Notes: a model not told the origin generated them from the sequence alone. DNA of 64,000 bases from Prorocentrum cordatum (GCA_963575745.1 CAUYUJ010018324.1:89753-153752), one strand, 5' to 3'. Positions 22,971 to 33,994 are shown, counted from the stretch's first letter. Made by a program: numbers and translations.

Positions 22971-22975
22971 AGATG

Positions 22976-23328
22976 TAGTATATGATATAATCATAGTATA
23001 TACATGTTTTAACCATCGTCATTAACATAACAACAAGTTGAAGTAAGTCAGGGTATATGTATGCTCGTCAACACGTACTAGGACGGCCAACTTTAGCAAG
23101 GCGATCTTCGGAATGCAAATTCCTTCTGGGTGCAATGATGGGCCCGTGTTCAATGCATCCTTTGCGCGGCCACCGTATGAAACCCTGGCGTGGTTGACAC
23201 GCCGTTCAAAGCCTTTGTGTCCTTGCGCGTGAGGGTACGTCATTGCACCCTGTTTCCCACCGTTCGGTCGCATTATGGTTCAAATCTGGCCTTGGCCTTT
23301 TTCGGGCTTCTCATGACCACTCTCTAGC
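22976..23328 (+). promoter_or_regulatory. Upstream region and candidate trans-splice acceptor of gene A
   Basis: No TATA box or repeat is obvious. A pyrimidine-rich stretch (CCTTTTTCGGGCTTCTC) precedes CTCTCTAG at 23,320-23,327, and the gene A ATG begins one base later. In dinoflagellates the SL exon joins an upstream AG, so 23,326-23,327 is a reasonable acceptor and would give almost no native 5' UTR. Confidence 0.4.
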
Positions 23329-24433
23329 ATGAGTGGACACGTCCGCGCCGCCCTGGCGGACGCGCTCCGTGAGCTCCCAGATGATGTGCTGGCCACGGGC
23401 CCGCCGTACTGCAACTGGAATCAGAACGGCCGCAAGGCCATGTCTGTCCTACTCTTTCCTTCTCTTCCTTCTTCTCTGCGGTCTCCAACTCCAGAGGCCG
23501 TCAGCGGGCTGGGGGACTACCTGGTGGAGTCGGGCTGGTGGCGCGTGGTCAGGGCAGCGCGCGAGGTCACAACCAACAAACGTGCCGATGCCGATGCCCC
23601 CTCTCCCAAGAACCGCCCCATCCCCCTTGCAAGGGGGGACGGGGGAGAAGGGCATCGCCATCGGTCCGATTTGTTTCATCGCCCAGGTCAGCTGCACGCT
23701 GAAGTTCGAGCTGAACGACTGGGAGGAGGCCTTCTCCAAGGCCACGAATCCTCTTCCTGCTCCCCCTCATCCTCCTCCTCGTCATTCCTCCCCCACCTGG
23801 TCTTCCTCCTCCTCCCCCTCCTCCTCCTCCTCCTCCTCCTCCTCCTCCTCCTCCTCCTCCTCCGCCTCCGCCTCCTCCGCCTCCTCCTCCGCCTCCTCCT
23901 TCATCCTCGCCACGCCTCCTTCTCTGCCTCTCTCGTCCTCCATCGATTTCCCCAACTTCTCCTCCGTTCCTCTCCTCATGCCCACCTCGGTCATGGGCGA
24001 CGGCGCCGACCATGTCCAGGTGTGCGCGGAGGCCAAGAAAACATTGGATATGTTCGCCGGGTATCGGAGGGCCAGTCGGACCACGGTGGGCAACCAAACG
24101 TCAAAGGCCGAAGATGGCGAAGCCATCCTACGCCATGCAAGGCCACACTACGCGATGGTAAGATATGCTATGATATGCGAGGTAACTGTATCCCATGCGG
24201 CGGGGTGCACTGCTATGCTATGCCATGCTACGCTTCTCTGCTATGTTATGCTATGCCATGCTACGCTATGCTATGCTATGACAAGCTATGGCACGATGTG
24301 CTACGCTGTGCTGCGCGAGCCACGGCGCCACGGCCATAGCATGCGATGCTATAGCTGCGGATGCAGCGGGCGCGTCTTCCCCGAGTGGGGCAAGGAGGAA
24401 GAGGACAAAAAGGAGGTGGTGGAAGAGGAGGGG

Positions 24434-24465
<32 letters not shown>

Positions 24466-27129
24466 CGAGGGGGAGTGAGGAGGGATGGGGGGAGGGAAGA
24501 GGGAGGGGCAGGAGGGAGGAGGGAGAAAGGATGAGGGAGGAATGAGGAGGGAGGAGGGAGAAAGGATGAGGGAGGAGCAGGAGGGGGAGGAGGAAGAGGA
24601 GTGCTCGCCCAACCCCGAGGAACAGCTGGGACCTCTCTCGCCAGCTGGTGAAGATGATGGACGCCCCATTCGTGCCGAAAAAAGACAAGGAGAAGCGTGC
24701 CAAGAAGGCGGCCACCAAGGACGCGGTCCGCAGGATGATGTTCAATTCGGATTCGGAGAGCTTCGCGGCGGTTTCGAGCGACGACGGTCGGCGGGATAAT
24801 GCCTCCGACGTCTATTTCCTCCTTTTCCTCCTCCTCCTGCCCCTCCTGTATCTGCTCATTTTCCGCGTCCTGGTCGTGCTCTTGTTCATCCTCCCCCTCG
24901 TCTCCCGCCTCTTCCTCTCTCTCTCCCTTGTCCTCTTCCTCCTCTCTCCTCGTCCTCGTCTCATCCACGTATTCCTCCTCATCCTTCTCCTCATCGTCGC
25001 CCCCATCATGGCCGACCCTTCGCAGGCCGTCTCGCCCTCCCCGCAACCCCCGAGGTGCTGGGGAGAACGGGCCCTCGAAGAGCCAGAAGGGCGCTCCCTC
25101 GGCGGCGGCGCCCGCGGCCAGCAAGGCCTCCTGTTCTTCCTCCTCCGCATCCTCTTCTTCCTTCTCCTCCTCCTCCTCCTCTTCCTCCTCATCCTCCTCC
25201 TCCTGATCTCCATCCACCTAGGTGAGCTCCTCCTGATCCGTCCACCCCCCTCGTCCTCCTTCTCCTCCCCCTCCTCCTTTTCCTCACCATTTCTCCTTTG
25301 ATCCCCCCTCTCTCCATCTTCCTGCCGAGGCCACCGCCTCGGGCCAGGCTGCGAACAAGGCCAACGCCTCGGCCTCGGAGAGCGACGCGGACGGCGCGGA
25401 CAGCTTCATCGAGGACAGCAGCGACGACAGCTGCGACGAGAGCGCCGAGAGCGCCGAGAGCGAGGAGCAGGAGGCTGGCATGCAGAAGGACGACGGCCAG
25501 CGGAAGCAGCACTCTGCCAAGCGCGGCCACGAGTCGGACGGTGCGAAGCACGTGTTGAAGGAGGTCGAGGGCGTCCAGTGGGCCTACCGCGCCAGTGACG
25601 GCGCCTGGGCCGACGACGTGACTCCGATGAAGGATAAGAGCGCCTGCTGGTGTTGGGCTGATGGAGACAGGTGGTGCCCGAGCCCGCCCGTGCCCACGCC
25701 CGACGCAGCCGCCATGAAGAAGGTGAAGCAGTCATTGGGCGGCAAGAAGGCTGACGGCAAGAAGGCTGACGGCAAGAAGACTGGCGACGGCAAGAAGTCG
25801 ATCGACGAGAAGACTGGCGACGGCAAGAAGTCCACGAGCAAGGGCGACAAGAAGACTGGCGACGGCAAGAAGTCGAACGGCAAGAAGACTGGCGACGGCA
25901 AGAAGAAGACTGGCGACGGCAAGAAGACTGGCGACGGCAAGAAGACTGGCGACAGCAAGAAGACGGTCGACGACAAGAAGACTGGCGACGGCCACGCAAG
26001 CACGGGCAAGGGCTCCACCGGCAAGGTGGTCAAGAGGGGCGCCGAGAGCAAGAGCGCCCTGGGCAAGGGCAAGGGCGCCAAGGGCGGCAAGAGCCACAGC
26101 GACACGGCGACGGATGACGTCGCCAAGAAGAACAAGCAGAAGATCACCGAGGCCCGCGCCGTCTGCCAGACGTTCGGGGACTACAAGGTGCATCAGGGGT
26201 GCCGAAAAGGGGCCATCCTACTTCTCCTCTATCCTCCTCCTCCTCCTCCTCCTCCTCCTCCTCCTCCTCCTCCTCCTCCCTCCTCCTCCTCCTCCTCACC
26301 TCGTCCTCCTCCTCGTCTCCTCCCTCTCTCCTCCATCCTCCTCCTCCTCCTCCTCCTCCTCCTCCTGCTCTTTTCCGCCTCCTCCTCCTCCTCCTCCTCA
26401 TCATCCTCCTCCTCCTCTCCTCCTCCTGTTGCCCCTCATTCTCCTCCTCCTCATCCTCCTCCTCCTGCTCCTCCTCATCCCCCTCCTCCTCCTCATCCTC
26501 AGCCTCCACCACCTCCCCCACGCCCTCCTGCTCCGCCCCCTTTCGCGCCCAAGGTGGGGATCTCATCGCGTCCGCACAGGGGCAACGGGGGCTGGGAGGT
26601 GCACATCCAGTGCAAGGGCGCGCAGAAGTGGTCCAAGCTCTCGACCTCCAAAACGCTTCCAGGCAAGGGCAGTCTTCGGGAGACCGTGCAGCTCGCGAAT
26701 ACCCTGGCCAAGGGGATGCAAGAGGCGGCAGAGCACGACATCGAGGGCAGCGGCGACGGCCAGAAGGAGCACGCCTCAGACGGCGACGACGTCGTCGATG
26801 GCGACGGCAAGAAGACCGACTCTGGCGAGGAGGAGGAGGAGGCCGCTGAGGAGGCCGCACGGGAGGAGGGCGCTGAGGAAGAGGCTGCCAACGGCGAGGC
26901 CGAGCTCAAGGCCGACGAGGGCGCCAAGGGCGACGGCAAGTCGATCGAAGCCGAGCTCGAGAAGATCCTGGACGACGGGGGCACCGAGAAGGCTGGCAGC
27001 GAGGCGGACGCGGCGGCCGATGGCGAGAGCGAGGCCGAGCAGAACGAGGTGAAGCGCCGCCGCATGTCGAAGGACCCAGAGGTCGCTGTTACAGAGGGCG
27101 GCTCGGAGGAGGGCCGCGACGGCGCCTGA
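23329..27129 (+). CDS. Gene A: multi-exon Lys/Gly/Asp-rich protein, function unknown
   Basis: Inferred exons: 23,329-23,445; 23,497-23,581; 23,634-23,740; 24,020-~24,141; ~24,367-24,390; ~24,620-24,786; 25,055-25,125; 25,330-26,187; 26,554-27,129 (TGA). Reading frame is kept across most junctions. Donors are GT or GC (AAG|GC at 23,741 and 25,126), acceptors mostly AG|G. Exons 4 to 6 are the least certain. The start is an ATG behind a candidate trans-splice acceptor. The N-terminus has NWNQNGRKAM and GDYLVESGWWRVVR. The middle has basic KKDKEKRAKKAATKDAVRR. Exon 8 is Ser/Asp/Glu-rich, then a Trp/Cys patch (VQWAYRASDGAW, ACWCWADGDRWC), then about 15 KKTGDGK-type hexapeptides. Exon 9 has GGWEVHIQCKGAQKWSKL, weakly reminiscent of an AP2-type DNA-binding strand, and an acidic tail. 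A chromatin or nucleic-acid role is only a guess from composition. Confidence 0.7.
23750..23935 (+). repeat. CCT-rich tract in gene A intron 3
   Basis: Nearly pure (CTC)n fills the intron. No AG dinucleotide occurs between the inferred GC donor at 23,741 and the acceptor at 24,018-24,019, so this acceptor is well determined. Confidence 0.85.
24160..24352 (+). repeat. CTATG pentamer repeat in gene A intron 4
   Basis: GCTATG, CCATG and CTACG pentamers repeat through the intron. A GTAAGA string at 24,158 is an alternative canonical donor for exon 4. Confidence 0.7.
24391..24600 (+). repeat. AGG-rich tract in gene A intron 5
   Basis: GAGGAGGA purine tract. It is the only gene A intron with purines on the sense strand; the others carry CCT. 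Antisense open frames here (for example 24,276-25,217 minus) are artefacts. Confidence 0.8.
24810..25305 (+). repeat. CCT-rich tracts in gene A introns 6 and 7
   Basis: Pyrimidine triplets at 24,815-25,000 and 25,135-25,300 surround the small exon 25,055-25,125. Joining 24,786 to 25,055 restores an unbroken DDGAGENGPSKSQKGAPS reading. Confidence 0.75.
26215..26540 (+). repeat. CCT-rich tract in gene A intron 8
   Basis: (CCT)n between donor CAAG|GTGC at 26,188 and acceptor AAG|GTGG at 26,553. Removing it joins two phase-0 exons. Confidence 0.85.
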
Positions 27130-27606
27130 GGTCTGGCGCGGCGAGGGCCGCGCCAGAGGCGCGGAGCGGCGAGGCGGCTGTGGCGCCTGCCGCTTTCCAG
27201 GATAGAAGCCCCAGTGGAGGGCTCTTTGAGCAAATCGAGCCTGCTCCTCCACCTCCTCCCCTTGTTTCTCCTCATTCGTCCCTCCGCCTCCACCTTCCTC
27301 ATTCGAGGGGCCGTGCTTTGGAGGGGCTGGGCGTTTGGCTAACAGGGAGGCCCAGGTGGCTTCGGAATCACGGTTCGCGTTTCTAATGGTCCTAAGGCCC
27401 GTCGGACACCTTGGCACTCGAGGGCCTTGGGGCCCCTTCATCGGGAACATCGTCCCCCGTCATCGGAGGTTTCGCGAATCCAGTCCCAGAGCGTTTCAAC
27501 CGATCATGCACAGTAATGCGCCGTTCTTTCCCGAGCGCAAGCGCGCATCGGGACGTCCTCCGCGGCGCCCGAAGTCCCAGCCCAGGCTCAGGGGGAGGAT
27601 GGAGCG
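27130..27606. other. Gene A downstream region
   Basis: Non-repetitive 3' flank with no clear polyadenylation signal. An ATG at 27,384 opens a basic frame that runs into the AGG tract; it could be a first exon of the next gene but has no other support. Confidence 0.4.
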
Positions 27607-27970
27607 AGGGAAGAAGGGGGAGGAGGAGGAGGAGGAGGAGGAGGAGGAGGAGGAGGAGGAGGAGGAGGAGGAGAATGACGGAGTAGCAGGGAGCGGAGGA
27701 GGAGGAGGAGGAGGAGGAGGAGGAGGCGGAAGAGGAGGAGGACGATGCGGGGAGGGAAGAGGAGGAAGGAAGGTGAGGAGGAGGACGAGGAGAGGAGGAT
27801 CCCCTCGAGGAGGAGGAGGAGGAGGAGGAGGAGGAGGAGGGAGGAGGAGGAGGAGGAGAGGAGAGGGGAGGAGGAGGAGGAGGAGGAGGAGGAGGGAGGA
27901 GGAGGAGCAGGAGAAGGAGGAGGAGGGGAAGGAGGAGGAGGAGGAGGAGGAGGAGGAGGAGGAGGAGGAC
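27607..27970 (+). repeat. AGG-rich purine tract
   Basis: Long (AGG)n with short interruptions. The duplicated copy after the scaffold gap begins inside the equivalent tract (46,501-46,533). Confidence 0.9.
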
Positions 27971-27973
27971 CAG

Positions 27974-29654
27974 GAGCTGGCGCAGGAGGAACAGGATGCG
28001 CAGCAGTCGCCTCCTGTTCCTGCTGTGGAGTGTGCCAATACTATCCCAGACTGGACGCCACCCCTCTGGAAGGCCCTACAGGGACAGGGGTATACCACTC
28101 GAACGCCCTCTGGAATGCCCTCAGGAATGACCTCTGGAATGCCCTCTGGAGTGCCATACTCTGGACACCACCCTTCTGGAACACCCCCTGGAGTGCCATG
28201 CTGGACGCCACCTCTCAGGGACTGGCCAGTCGATCCTACGAGGACGATCCTAAGGGGAGAGCAGCTCACGAACGTTGGTGGATTATTGCCATGGCTGGGT
28301 GTGTCGAATATCTCCAGTGGCCTCGGCCACTGCGATGGCGGTGGCACCGACCTACTCGTTTTTTTGCGTTATGGAGCTTGGCGTGGTGGCAACATACCTT
28401 GCCACCTGCTGCACGCGTCCAAGGGAATTCGGGCCTCTTTGCGGGGCTCCGCCCTTTTTGCCCTGGAGGAGGAGGTGGATGAGGAACTGGAGGAGGAGGA
28501 ACTGAACGAGGAGGAACTGGAGGAGGAGGAGGAGGAGGAGGAGGAGGAGGAGGGGGAGGAGGAGGAGGAGGAGGAGGAGGAGGAGGAGGAGGAGAGGAAG
28601 GACCCGATCGGGCCTCGTTAGCGGAGCTCTGCCCGGTTGCCCTCGCACGTCAGCGCGTGTAACATGGGGTCGGCTGGGACTGCGCGCGGACTGTCGGTCC
28701 CAACGTTTCTGCTGGGACTGCGCGCGGGACCGTCTGCTCCCTTAGGGGTCGGCTGGGACTGCGCACGGGCAGTCGGTCCTTAAGGGGTCGGCTGGGACCG
28801 CGCACGGGCCGTCGGTCCTCAGGGGGTCGGCTGGGACTGCGCGCGGGGCAGTCGGCTCCTTTGGGGGTCGGCTGGGAGTGCGCGGGACAGTCGATCCCCA
28901 GGGGGTCGGCTGGGACTGTGCACGGACCGTCGGTCCCCAGGGGGTCGGCTACGACTGTGCGCAAGGCCGAGAACTCCTCCTCCTCCTCCTCCTCCTCCTC
29001 CTCCTCCTCCTCCTCCTCCTCCTCCCCCTCCTCCTCCTCTCCTCCTCCCCTCCTCCTCCTCCTCCTCCTCCTCCTCCTCCTCCCGCCTGCTCGTGCTCGT
29101 ACTCGTCCGCGTGCGTTCCCTCCTCTGGTCCTTCTCCTCCCTTCTCCCTCCTCCTCCTGTGCTCCTCCTCTCCTCCTCCTCCTCCTCCTCCTCCTCCTCC
29201 TCCTCCTCCTCCTCCTCCTCCTCCTCCTCCTCCTCCTCCCTCCTCCTCCTCCTCCTCCTCCTCATCCCCCGTCCTCCCTCCCCCTCAGTCTCCAGTCCAG
29301 CGCGGCCCATCGCCAGCGATCGCGAGGCCCCTGCCCCAGAGCGAGTCAGGCGCCACAGCCGTGGACGGTTCGCCCCAGATGAGTGGCCTGCCGATGCCTT
29401 GCGCAGACGGACATCATCCATCGATTATCGTTGATCCCTGGCGCCTGTTCTTACAACGATGCAGGTTTCCCGATGGTGTATTCTCTCCAGGGCCTGGATG
29501 GTTCCTGATCGGAGTTGACTTCCTGATCGGGTTCCTGGACGGATTATTCTCACTACGACACGGATGGTGGTTTGTGACGACTATCTCCAGTTGCCTCGTA
29601 GGCTTCGGCCTCGGCTTCTGTGAAGGCGGTGGGGGCGATGCGCCCAGCGCATAG
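27974..29654 (+). CDS. Candidate two-exon gene, unknown product
   Basis: Exon a, 27,974-28,474, follows an AG|G acceptor and ends at GAG|GTGGAT. It is 167 codons in one phase, beginning ELAQEEQDAQQSPPVPAVEC, with in-frame four-residue repeats (PSGM, PSGM, TSGM, PSGV) whose codons differ partly at third positions. Exon b, 29,289-29,654 (TAG), follows CCCCTCAG in the same phase. It encodes a Pro/Ser-rich part, then a hydrophobic end (FLIGVDFLIGFLDGLF and FVTTISSCLVGFGLG), possibly membrane-associated. The exon b acceptor is AG|T rather than AG|G, and there is no convincing start exon, so this may be chance. An identical arrangement lies in the duplicate copy. Confidence 0.3.
28092..28192 (+). 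repeat. 12 bp minisatellite (TCTGGAATGCCC)
   Basis: About seven imperfect copies. The 12 bp unit equals four codons and keeps the frame of candidate exon a. Confidence 0.7.
28665..28970 (+). repeat. ~40 bp minisatellite
   Basis: About 7.5 copies of GGGGTCGGCTGGGACTGCGC followed by GCGGGCAGTCGGTCC and a short variable end, with period 39-41 bp. Copy at 47,230-47,535. Confidence 0.85.
28976..29285 (+). repeat. CCT-rich tract
   Basis: Two long (CCT)n blocks separated by a mixed ~80 bp. Length and interruptions differ from the second copy (47,538-47,917). Confidence 0.9.
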
Positions 29655-30149
29655 CCCCCACCTACACCGACCACTCACCCAGCTACGTATTACGTGGGCT
29701 ACGCCTATAGCCTTTCCCGCGCCCCCCATCTCACTCGTTTTTGTTTTCCTGTCTGGCTCCTTGGGACCCCTTCTCGGCCAAGGCCTAACGGCCGCGGCCC
29801 CTGAGTCGGGGAGTTTCAGATCACACCAGAGGCGCTTCTGAGAGGCCCTGAGAGTTGGGTGCAGAGTGCGTTGGTCTCTGCCGCTCTCGACTTGGGACTA
29901 GCCTCTTGTCTCCCAAGAGCCCGCTGCGAAAGCCCCACGTGTCACCTCGTCGGGCCCTCGCGAGTGCCCGCTGCAGAAGCCACGAGCAGTGCACTCAGCA
30001 TTATTTTGGACCAGGTGAGGAGGAGGAGGAGGAGGAGGAGGAGGAGGAGGAACGGCGAAGGAACGGATGAGGCCCGACCAGGAACGCGCGGGTTTGCAAT
30101 CGCGGGCCTGTCGCCGATCTAACGGCGACGGTTCGATGTGAGCTCGATG
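29655..30149 (+). other. Single-copy stretch with an intron-like AGG boundary
   Basis: The sequence GGACCAG|GTGAGGAGG near 30,016 resembles a splice donor entering an AGG-filled intron, as in genes A and B. The upstream open frame (29,859-30,015) has no recognised domain, so no exon is called. Confidence 0.35.
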
Positions 30150-30690
30150 CTTCCAAACCCGCTCCAGGACGGCCCAGGATGCTCCCAAGAGGTCCCAAAA
30201 CAGCCCGAGAGGACCCCAAGACGACCCAAGAGGCGCCCAAGACGGCTCAAGAGGGCCCCAGAACGGCCCCAAGAGGAGCCACTGCCCGAAAAGTCCAGCC
30301 TTTCGCCCCAAGAAGCTCCCAGGAGGCCCCAGGAGGCCGCCAAGGTGCCCCCAAGAGGCTCCCCAAGAGGCCCTCGGAGGCCAAAATCATTGGCTTCCGA
30401 TGCAGGAAAACATATACTTTTGATATATTCTGCTTTTCGGCTGTCACGGCGTTGACGACGGCCCAAGGGGCTCCTAAAACCGCTCCAAGACTGCCCAAGA
30501 GGCCCCCAAGAGGCTCCCAAAGCGGCCCAAGAGGGCTCACAGACTGCCCAAAAAGGCGCCCAAAACGGCCCAGGAGAGCCCCAAGGCGGCCACGAGAGGG
30601 GGACCACGAACCGAAAAGTTTAGCCTTTCGCACCAAGACGCTCCCAGGAGATCCCAAGAGAGGCGGCACCCCCCACCTGAGTGCTCGACG
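30150..30690 (-). repeat. ~11 bp degenerate array, reverse orientation
   Basis: Units such as CCCAAGAGGCCC, CAAGACGGCTC and AAGAGGGCCCC are the reverse complement of the 10,240-10,920 family. A ~60 bp AT-richer interruption at 30,386-30,445 is where the second copy carries an extra insertion. Confidence 0.8.
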
Positions 30691-31299
30691 TCTGGAACGG
30701 TGGCTTCAACGGATCTGAGCCCCGACGTCGTTCTGGAGTGCTCGAAGGCGGCCCAACCAAAGCCAAGTCTGAACAGCCCTGGTTAGCACACACAACACAA
30801 AACAGCGTTTCGTGTTTTACGTGCATTCTACATGGACGCCCGTGCCGACATAGATTGATCATCCTCGTTGATATGCTTCCAACGCTCTAAACAAAACCAA
30901 CACCGTATCGCACCTGCCCCTCCTCCGCACCCCACCATCACCCGATCTCTGATCCGCCCCCCTCCACCCCCCCCCGCCCTGGGGCCGGGTAGTGTGGAGC
31001 TCTGTTGTTGTAGGGGGAAGGTGTGGTGGTGGCGGTGGTGGAACAGGGTGGTGGTGGTGGTGGTGGTGGTTGCGGCGGTGGCGTGGGTCAGCTTAGGCCC
31101 TAGCGTTTGCTCTGGCCATCTTGGACGAGGGATGCGGCCCCTGCACTCCCACCGCATGCAGGTTTCGACACGCCCCTCACACGCAGCGTGGCCCCAGGGA
31201 GCAATTCCCTCGAAGGGCCCCGCGGCAGGGCCCACGCGCGCCCTCCCTGCCCGCCGCGTTCATTTCGGCGCACTCATTGGCGGCTGGATCAAGTGAAAG
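30691..31299. other. Unclassified stretch with a TGG tract
   Basis: Mostly non-repetitive; GGTGGTGG triplets at about 31,020-31,085. No gene supported. Confidence 0.4.
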
Positions 31300-32360
31300 C
31301 GCATGCATGCGCGCCCCCCCCCCACCGCATGCCTACGTCGGCACGCCCGTCACGCGTTTGGTTTGCACTGAAGGCGATGCCGGATCGAAACGAACGCCCA
31401 ACTATAACAACCCACATGTCAACTCCCATTATCTGATTCGACGAAACGATCATCCCAATGCGGGTTGTGTACATGTATATATACACATGTGTATCTATAC
31501 ATATTATACCGTATACGCGCGCACAACAACGCGCGCGCTGCAATGTGCAAACGTACCTGTGCAATGCTACGTCGAAAACCCACTTGTGACAATCCAATGT
31601 AAAGTTGCATTCTTTGATTGGAAGAGGCGATCGCCCCAATGTGGATATCCGGGAACACATACACAATGTAGCGCGCGCGCTGCAATGTTGAATCGGGAAC
31701 CAAATAGTGAAACCCAGCTGCAAATTTCCATGGTCGGAAAAGGCGGCCGCCCCAATGTCAATATACGCAAACCCGTACACAATGCAGCGCGCGCGCTGCA
31801 TAGTGCACACTTTTCTGTAACATGAAAGCGATGTTGTTTTGAAAACCTGCGAAAACCCAAGGTACTTCTTAATTCCCTGATCAGGGGAGGTGGCCCCCTC
31901 GATATGGAATATACGAAACCGCATGCGCAGGTGGGCGGGCCGCCCATCTGGGTGAGCCACCCAGGTATGTGGGTCACCCAGGCCAGTGGGTCACCGAGGT
32001 GGTTGGGTAAGTGAAGTGGGTTGGCCACCCAGGTTGGGTCACCCAGGTAGGTGGGTCACGTATACCAAACGCACACATGCAGAATGCAGCGCGCGCGCTG
32101 CATGGTGCATGCGTTTTCGCCGATCCCATCTATAAATGACTTCGCGCGCGCTGCGTTGTGTGCGGCTTTTTAGATGCGCCACATTGGGGTGGTCGCCTAT
32201 TGAGGTCAGAGAACGAAATTTACGCGGGGTCTCCACCATTGTGGTGTCGATTTGACATCGCTCTCGTTTGTACATTGGGGCGCCACCGTGGGGCTTTCGA
32301 CTTGGCATCGCCTTATGGTTTGGGAATGTAAACGCCATGCAGCGCGCGCTGCATAAGTGG
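31300..32360. repeat. ~160 bp dispersed repeat cluster 1
   Basis: Copies share GAAAACCCAATGTAAA, then GATCGGAAGAGGCGATCGCC, CCCAATGTGGAATA, CGAAAACCCATACACAATG and the palindrome GCAGCGCGCGCGCTGC. Clear copies lie near 31,570-31,690, 31,710-31,800 and 31,845-31,930. An inverted copy (CACATTGGGGTGGTCGCC) lies near 32,175-32,310. GGGTCACCCAGG short repeats occupy 31,955-32,060. Confidence 0.75.
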
Positions 32361-32384
32361 CAACGCCCGCGCCACACCGCCCCC

Positions 32385-32960
32385 GCCCCACCCCGCCCCG
32401 CCCCCGACCCCGCCGCCGCCGCCACCGCCACCACCGCCACCACCACCTCGCCCACCGCGCCCCACCACCCCCCCACCCACCCCCCCATGCACCCACCCCC
32501 CAACCCAAACACAAACCCACCCACCCGCCACCCACCACCCACCCACCCACCCACCCACCCCCCACCCACCAGGCCTCTCCGCCCCGACAACCACCACCAC
32601 CACCACCACCACCACCACCACCACCACCACCACCACCACCACCACCACCACCACCACCACCACCACCACACACACAATACTCACATACACACACGCACAC
32701 ACAAGCTCCCACCACCACCAACAACAACAATAACAACAACAACAACAACAACAAACACCCACACACACACACTCACTCACACACACACACTCACACACAC
32801 TCACACACACACGCACACACTTCCCCGCACACGCACACACCACAACCACAACCACCACCACGCCCACACCCATCCACCCCATCTAACCGCCACCGCCACG
32901 ACCACTACCACTACTACCACCACTACCACCACAGCAACCACAGTGACTCCCCTTCCACCC
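32385..32960 (+). repeat. CCA / CAA / CA composite microsatellite
   Basis: CCAC-rich, then near-pure (CAC)n at about 32,590-32,668, then ACAACA and (CA)n-type repeats, then ACCACT. The second copy has a different internal structure here (51,103-51,735), as expected of an unstable or poorly resolved tract. Confidence 0.9.
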
Positions 32961-33229
32961 CTCTTGACCCATGCACTTGGTCTTGCCCTAAGCTGACCTT
33001 CGTGGTCAAGGGTGCCTTTCGCGATGGGAATTCCTAGGCCTTGCGACGCGGCGGCGTGCCACGCCATCCCGATGGCAAATCTTAGGTTGCGTGGGCTCGG
33101 TGGCAGCGCGTCGTGCAACGCGTCTGCGAATCCGCATTGCAGCGCGCGTAAACTGCCATGCGACTGCCACTTGCAGTCAGGGCTTATATATATGTAAATA
33201 TGTATATACATAACAGATAATGATAATGC
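32961..33229. other. Unclassified stretch
   Basis: Non-repetitive, including an AT-rich TATATATGTAAATATG patch near 33,185. No gene supported. Confidence 0.4.
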
Positions 33230-33615
33230 GCGCGCGACCTCCACACTCGCGCATGCAGTTATAAGTTGAGACCAGTGTTAACTCGAAAACGCGATGATGG
33301 AAACCCAATGTAACAGTTCGTGCCCAGATTGGGAGAGGCGGTGATCTCAGTGTGAAATACGAACCTGCGCGCCCAATGCGGCGCACGCGCGCGCGCCCCG
33401 CCCTGTGCATCAGCGCATGATTGGTTATATAGTTGGAGCGATGTTAACTCGAAAACTAGATGGTGGAAACCCAGTGTAAAATTCGATTCCCAGGTCGGAC
33501 GGGGCGGTCATCCCAACGCGTAATACAAAAACGGATCCACTCGACGCAGCCCACGCGCGCGCGCGCGCGCCGCGCGCGCGCGCCGCCCTGCGCGATCGCG
33601 CATGCAGTTGGTTCC
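33230..33615 (+). repeat. ~160-180 bp repeat cluster 2
   Basis: Two tandem units: TTAACTCGAAAACGCGATGA with TGGAAACCCAATGTAA near 33,278, and TTAACTCGAAAACTAGATGG with TGGAAACCCAGTGTAA near 33,448. Each ends in CG-alternating DNA. They belong to the 31.3 kb family. Confidence 0.75.
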
Positions 33616-33699
33616 CCCATGTGTCCTAAGATGGTGTTCTTGTTATTACTTGGACGCCTCCTACTCCTTATTATCCTTATTCTCCTTCTCCTCCTCCTC

Positions 33700-33890
33700 A
33701 TGCCCAGACATGCCCACACTCAGATTTGCGCATGCCCAGGCTTACCCAGACACAAGCTTATTCATACCCAGGCCTACGCATACTCAGACCTACCCCTGCT
33801 CAGAGTTACTCATGCTGAGACTCACGCATGCCCAGACGAACTAAAATCCAGACTTGTTCTCAGACCTACTCATACTCAGGCCTGCTCGTA
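33700..33890 (+). repeat. ~16-18 bp tandem repeat (CTCAGACCTACTCATAC)
   Basis: About 11 imperfect units with CAGACYTAC and CATGCCCAG variants. Confidence 0.7.
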
Positions 33891-33994
33891 CCAAGAAATC
33901 TTCATTGTCTGATTTAATCAACGCACAGCAGATTGTGAGGATGTGTCAGACGGGGCGCTGGCTTCAGCCCCCCCGAGGGGAGCCGCCAGAGGTG

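Larger units (their letters stand above)
18470..22975 (+). mobile_element. Decayed non-LTR (LINE-like) retrotransposon
   Basis: Inferred bounds run from the relict SL to a decamer tail at 22,902-22,970. In order: an ORF1-like region (18,599-19,364), very GC-rich broken coding DNA, an endonuclease-like motif (~20,805-20,982) and an RNase H-like DGS motif (~22,250-22,300). Frames shift repeatedly and no intact reverse-transcriptase motif such as YADD was found, so the element is defective. No LTRs and no clear target-site duplication. The order ORF1, APE-type endonuclease, RNase H, 3' repeat tail fits LINE elements. Confidence 0.6.

Noticed and set aside
24276-25217. 313-codon minus-strand Glu-rich frame
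   Set aside because: Antisense of gene A introns and exons; Glu runs come from CCT tracts.
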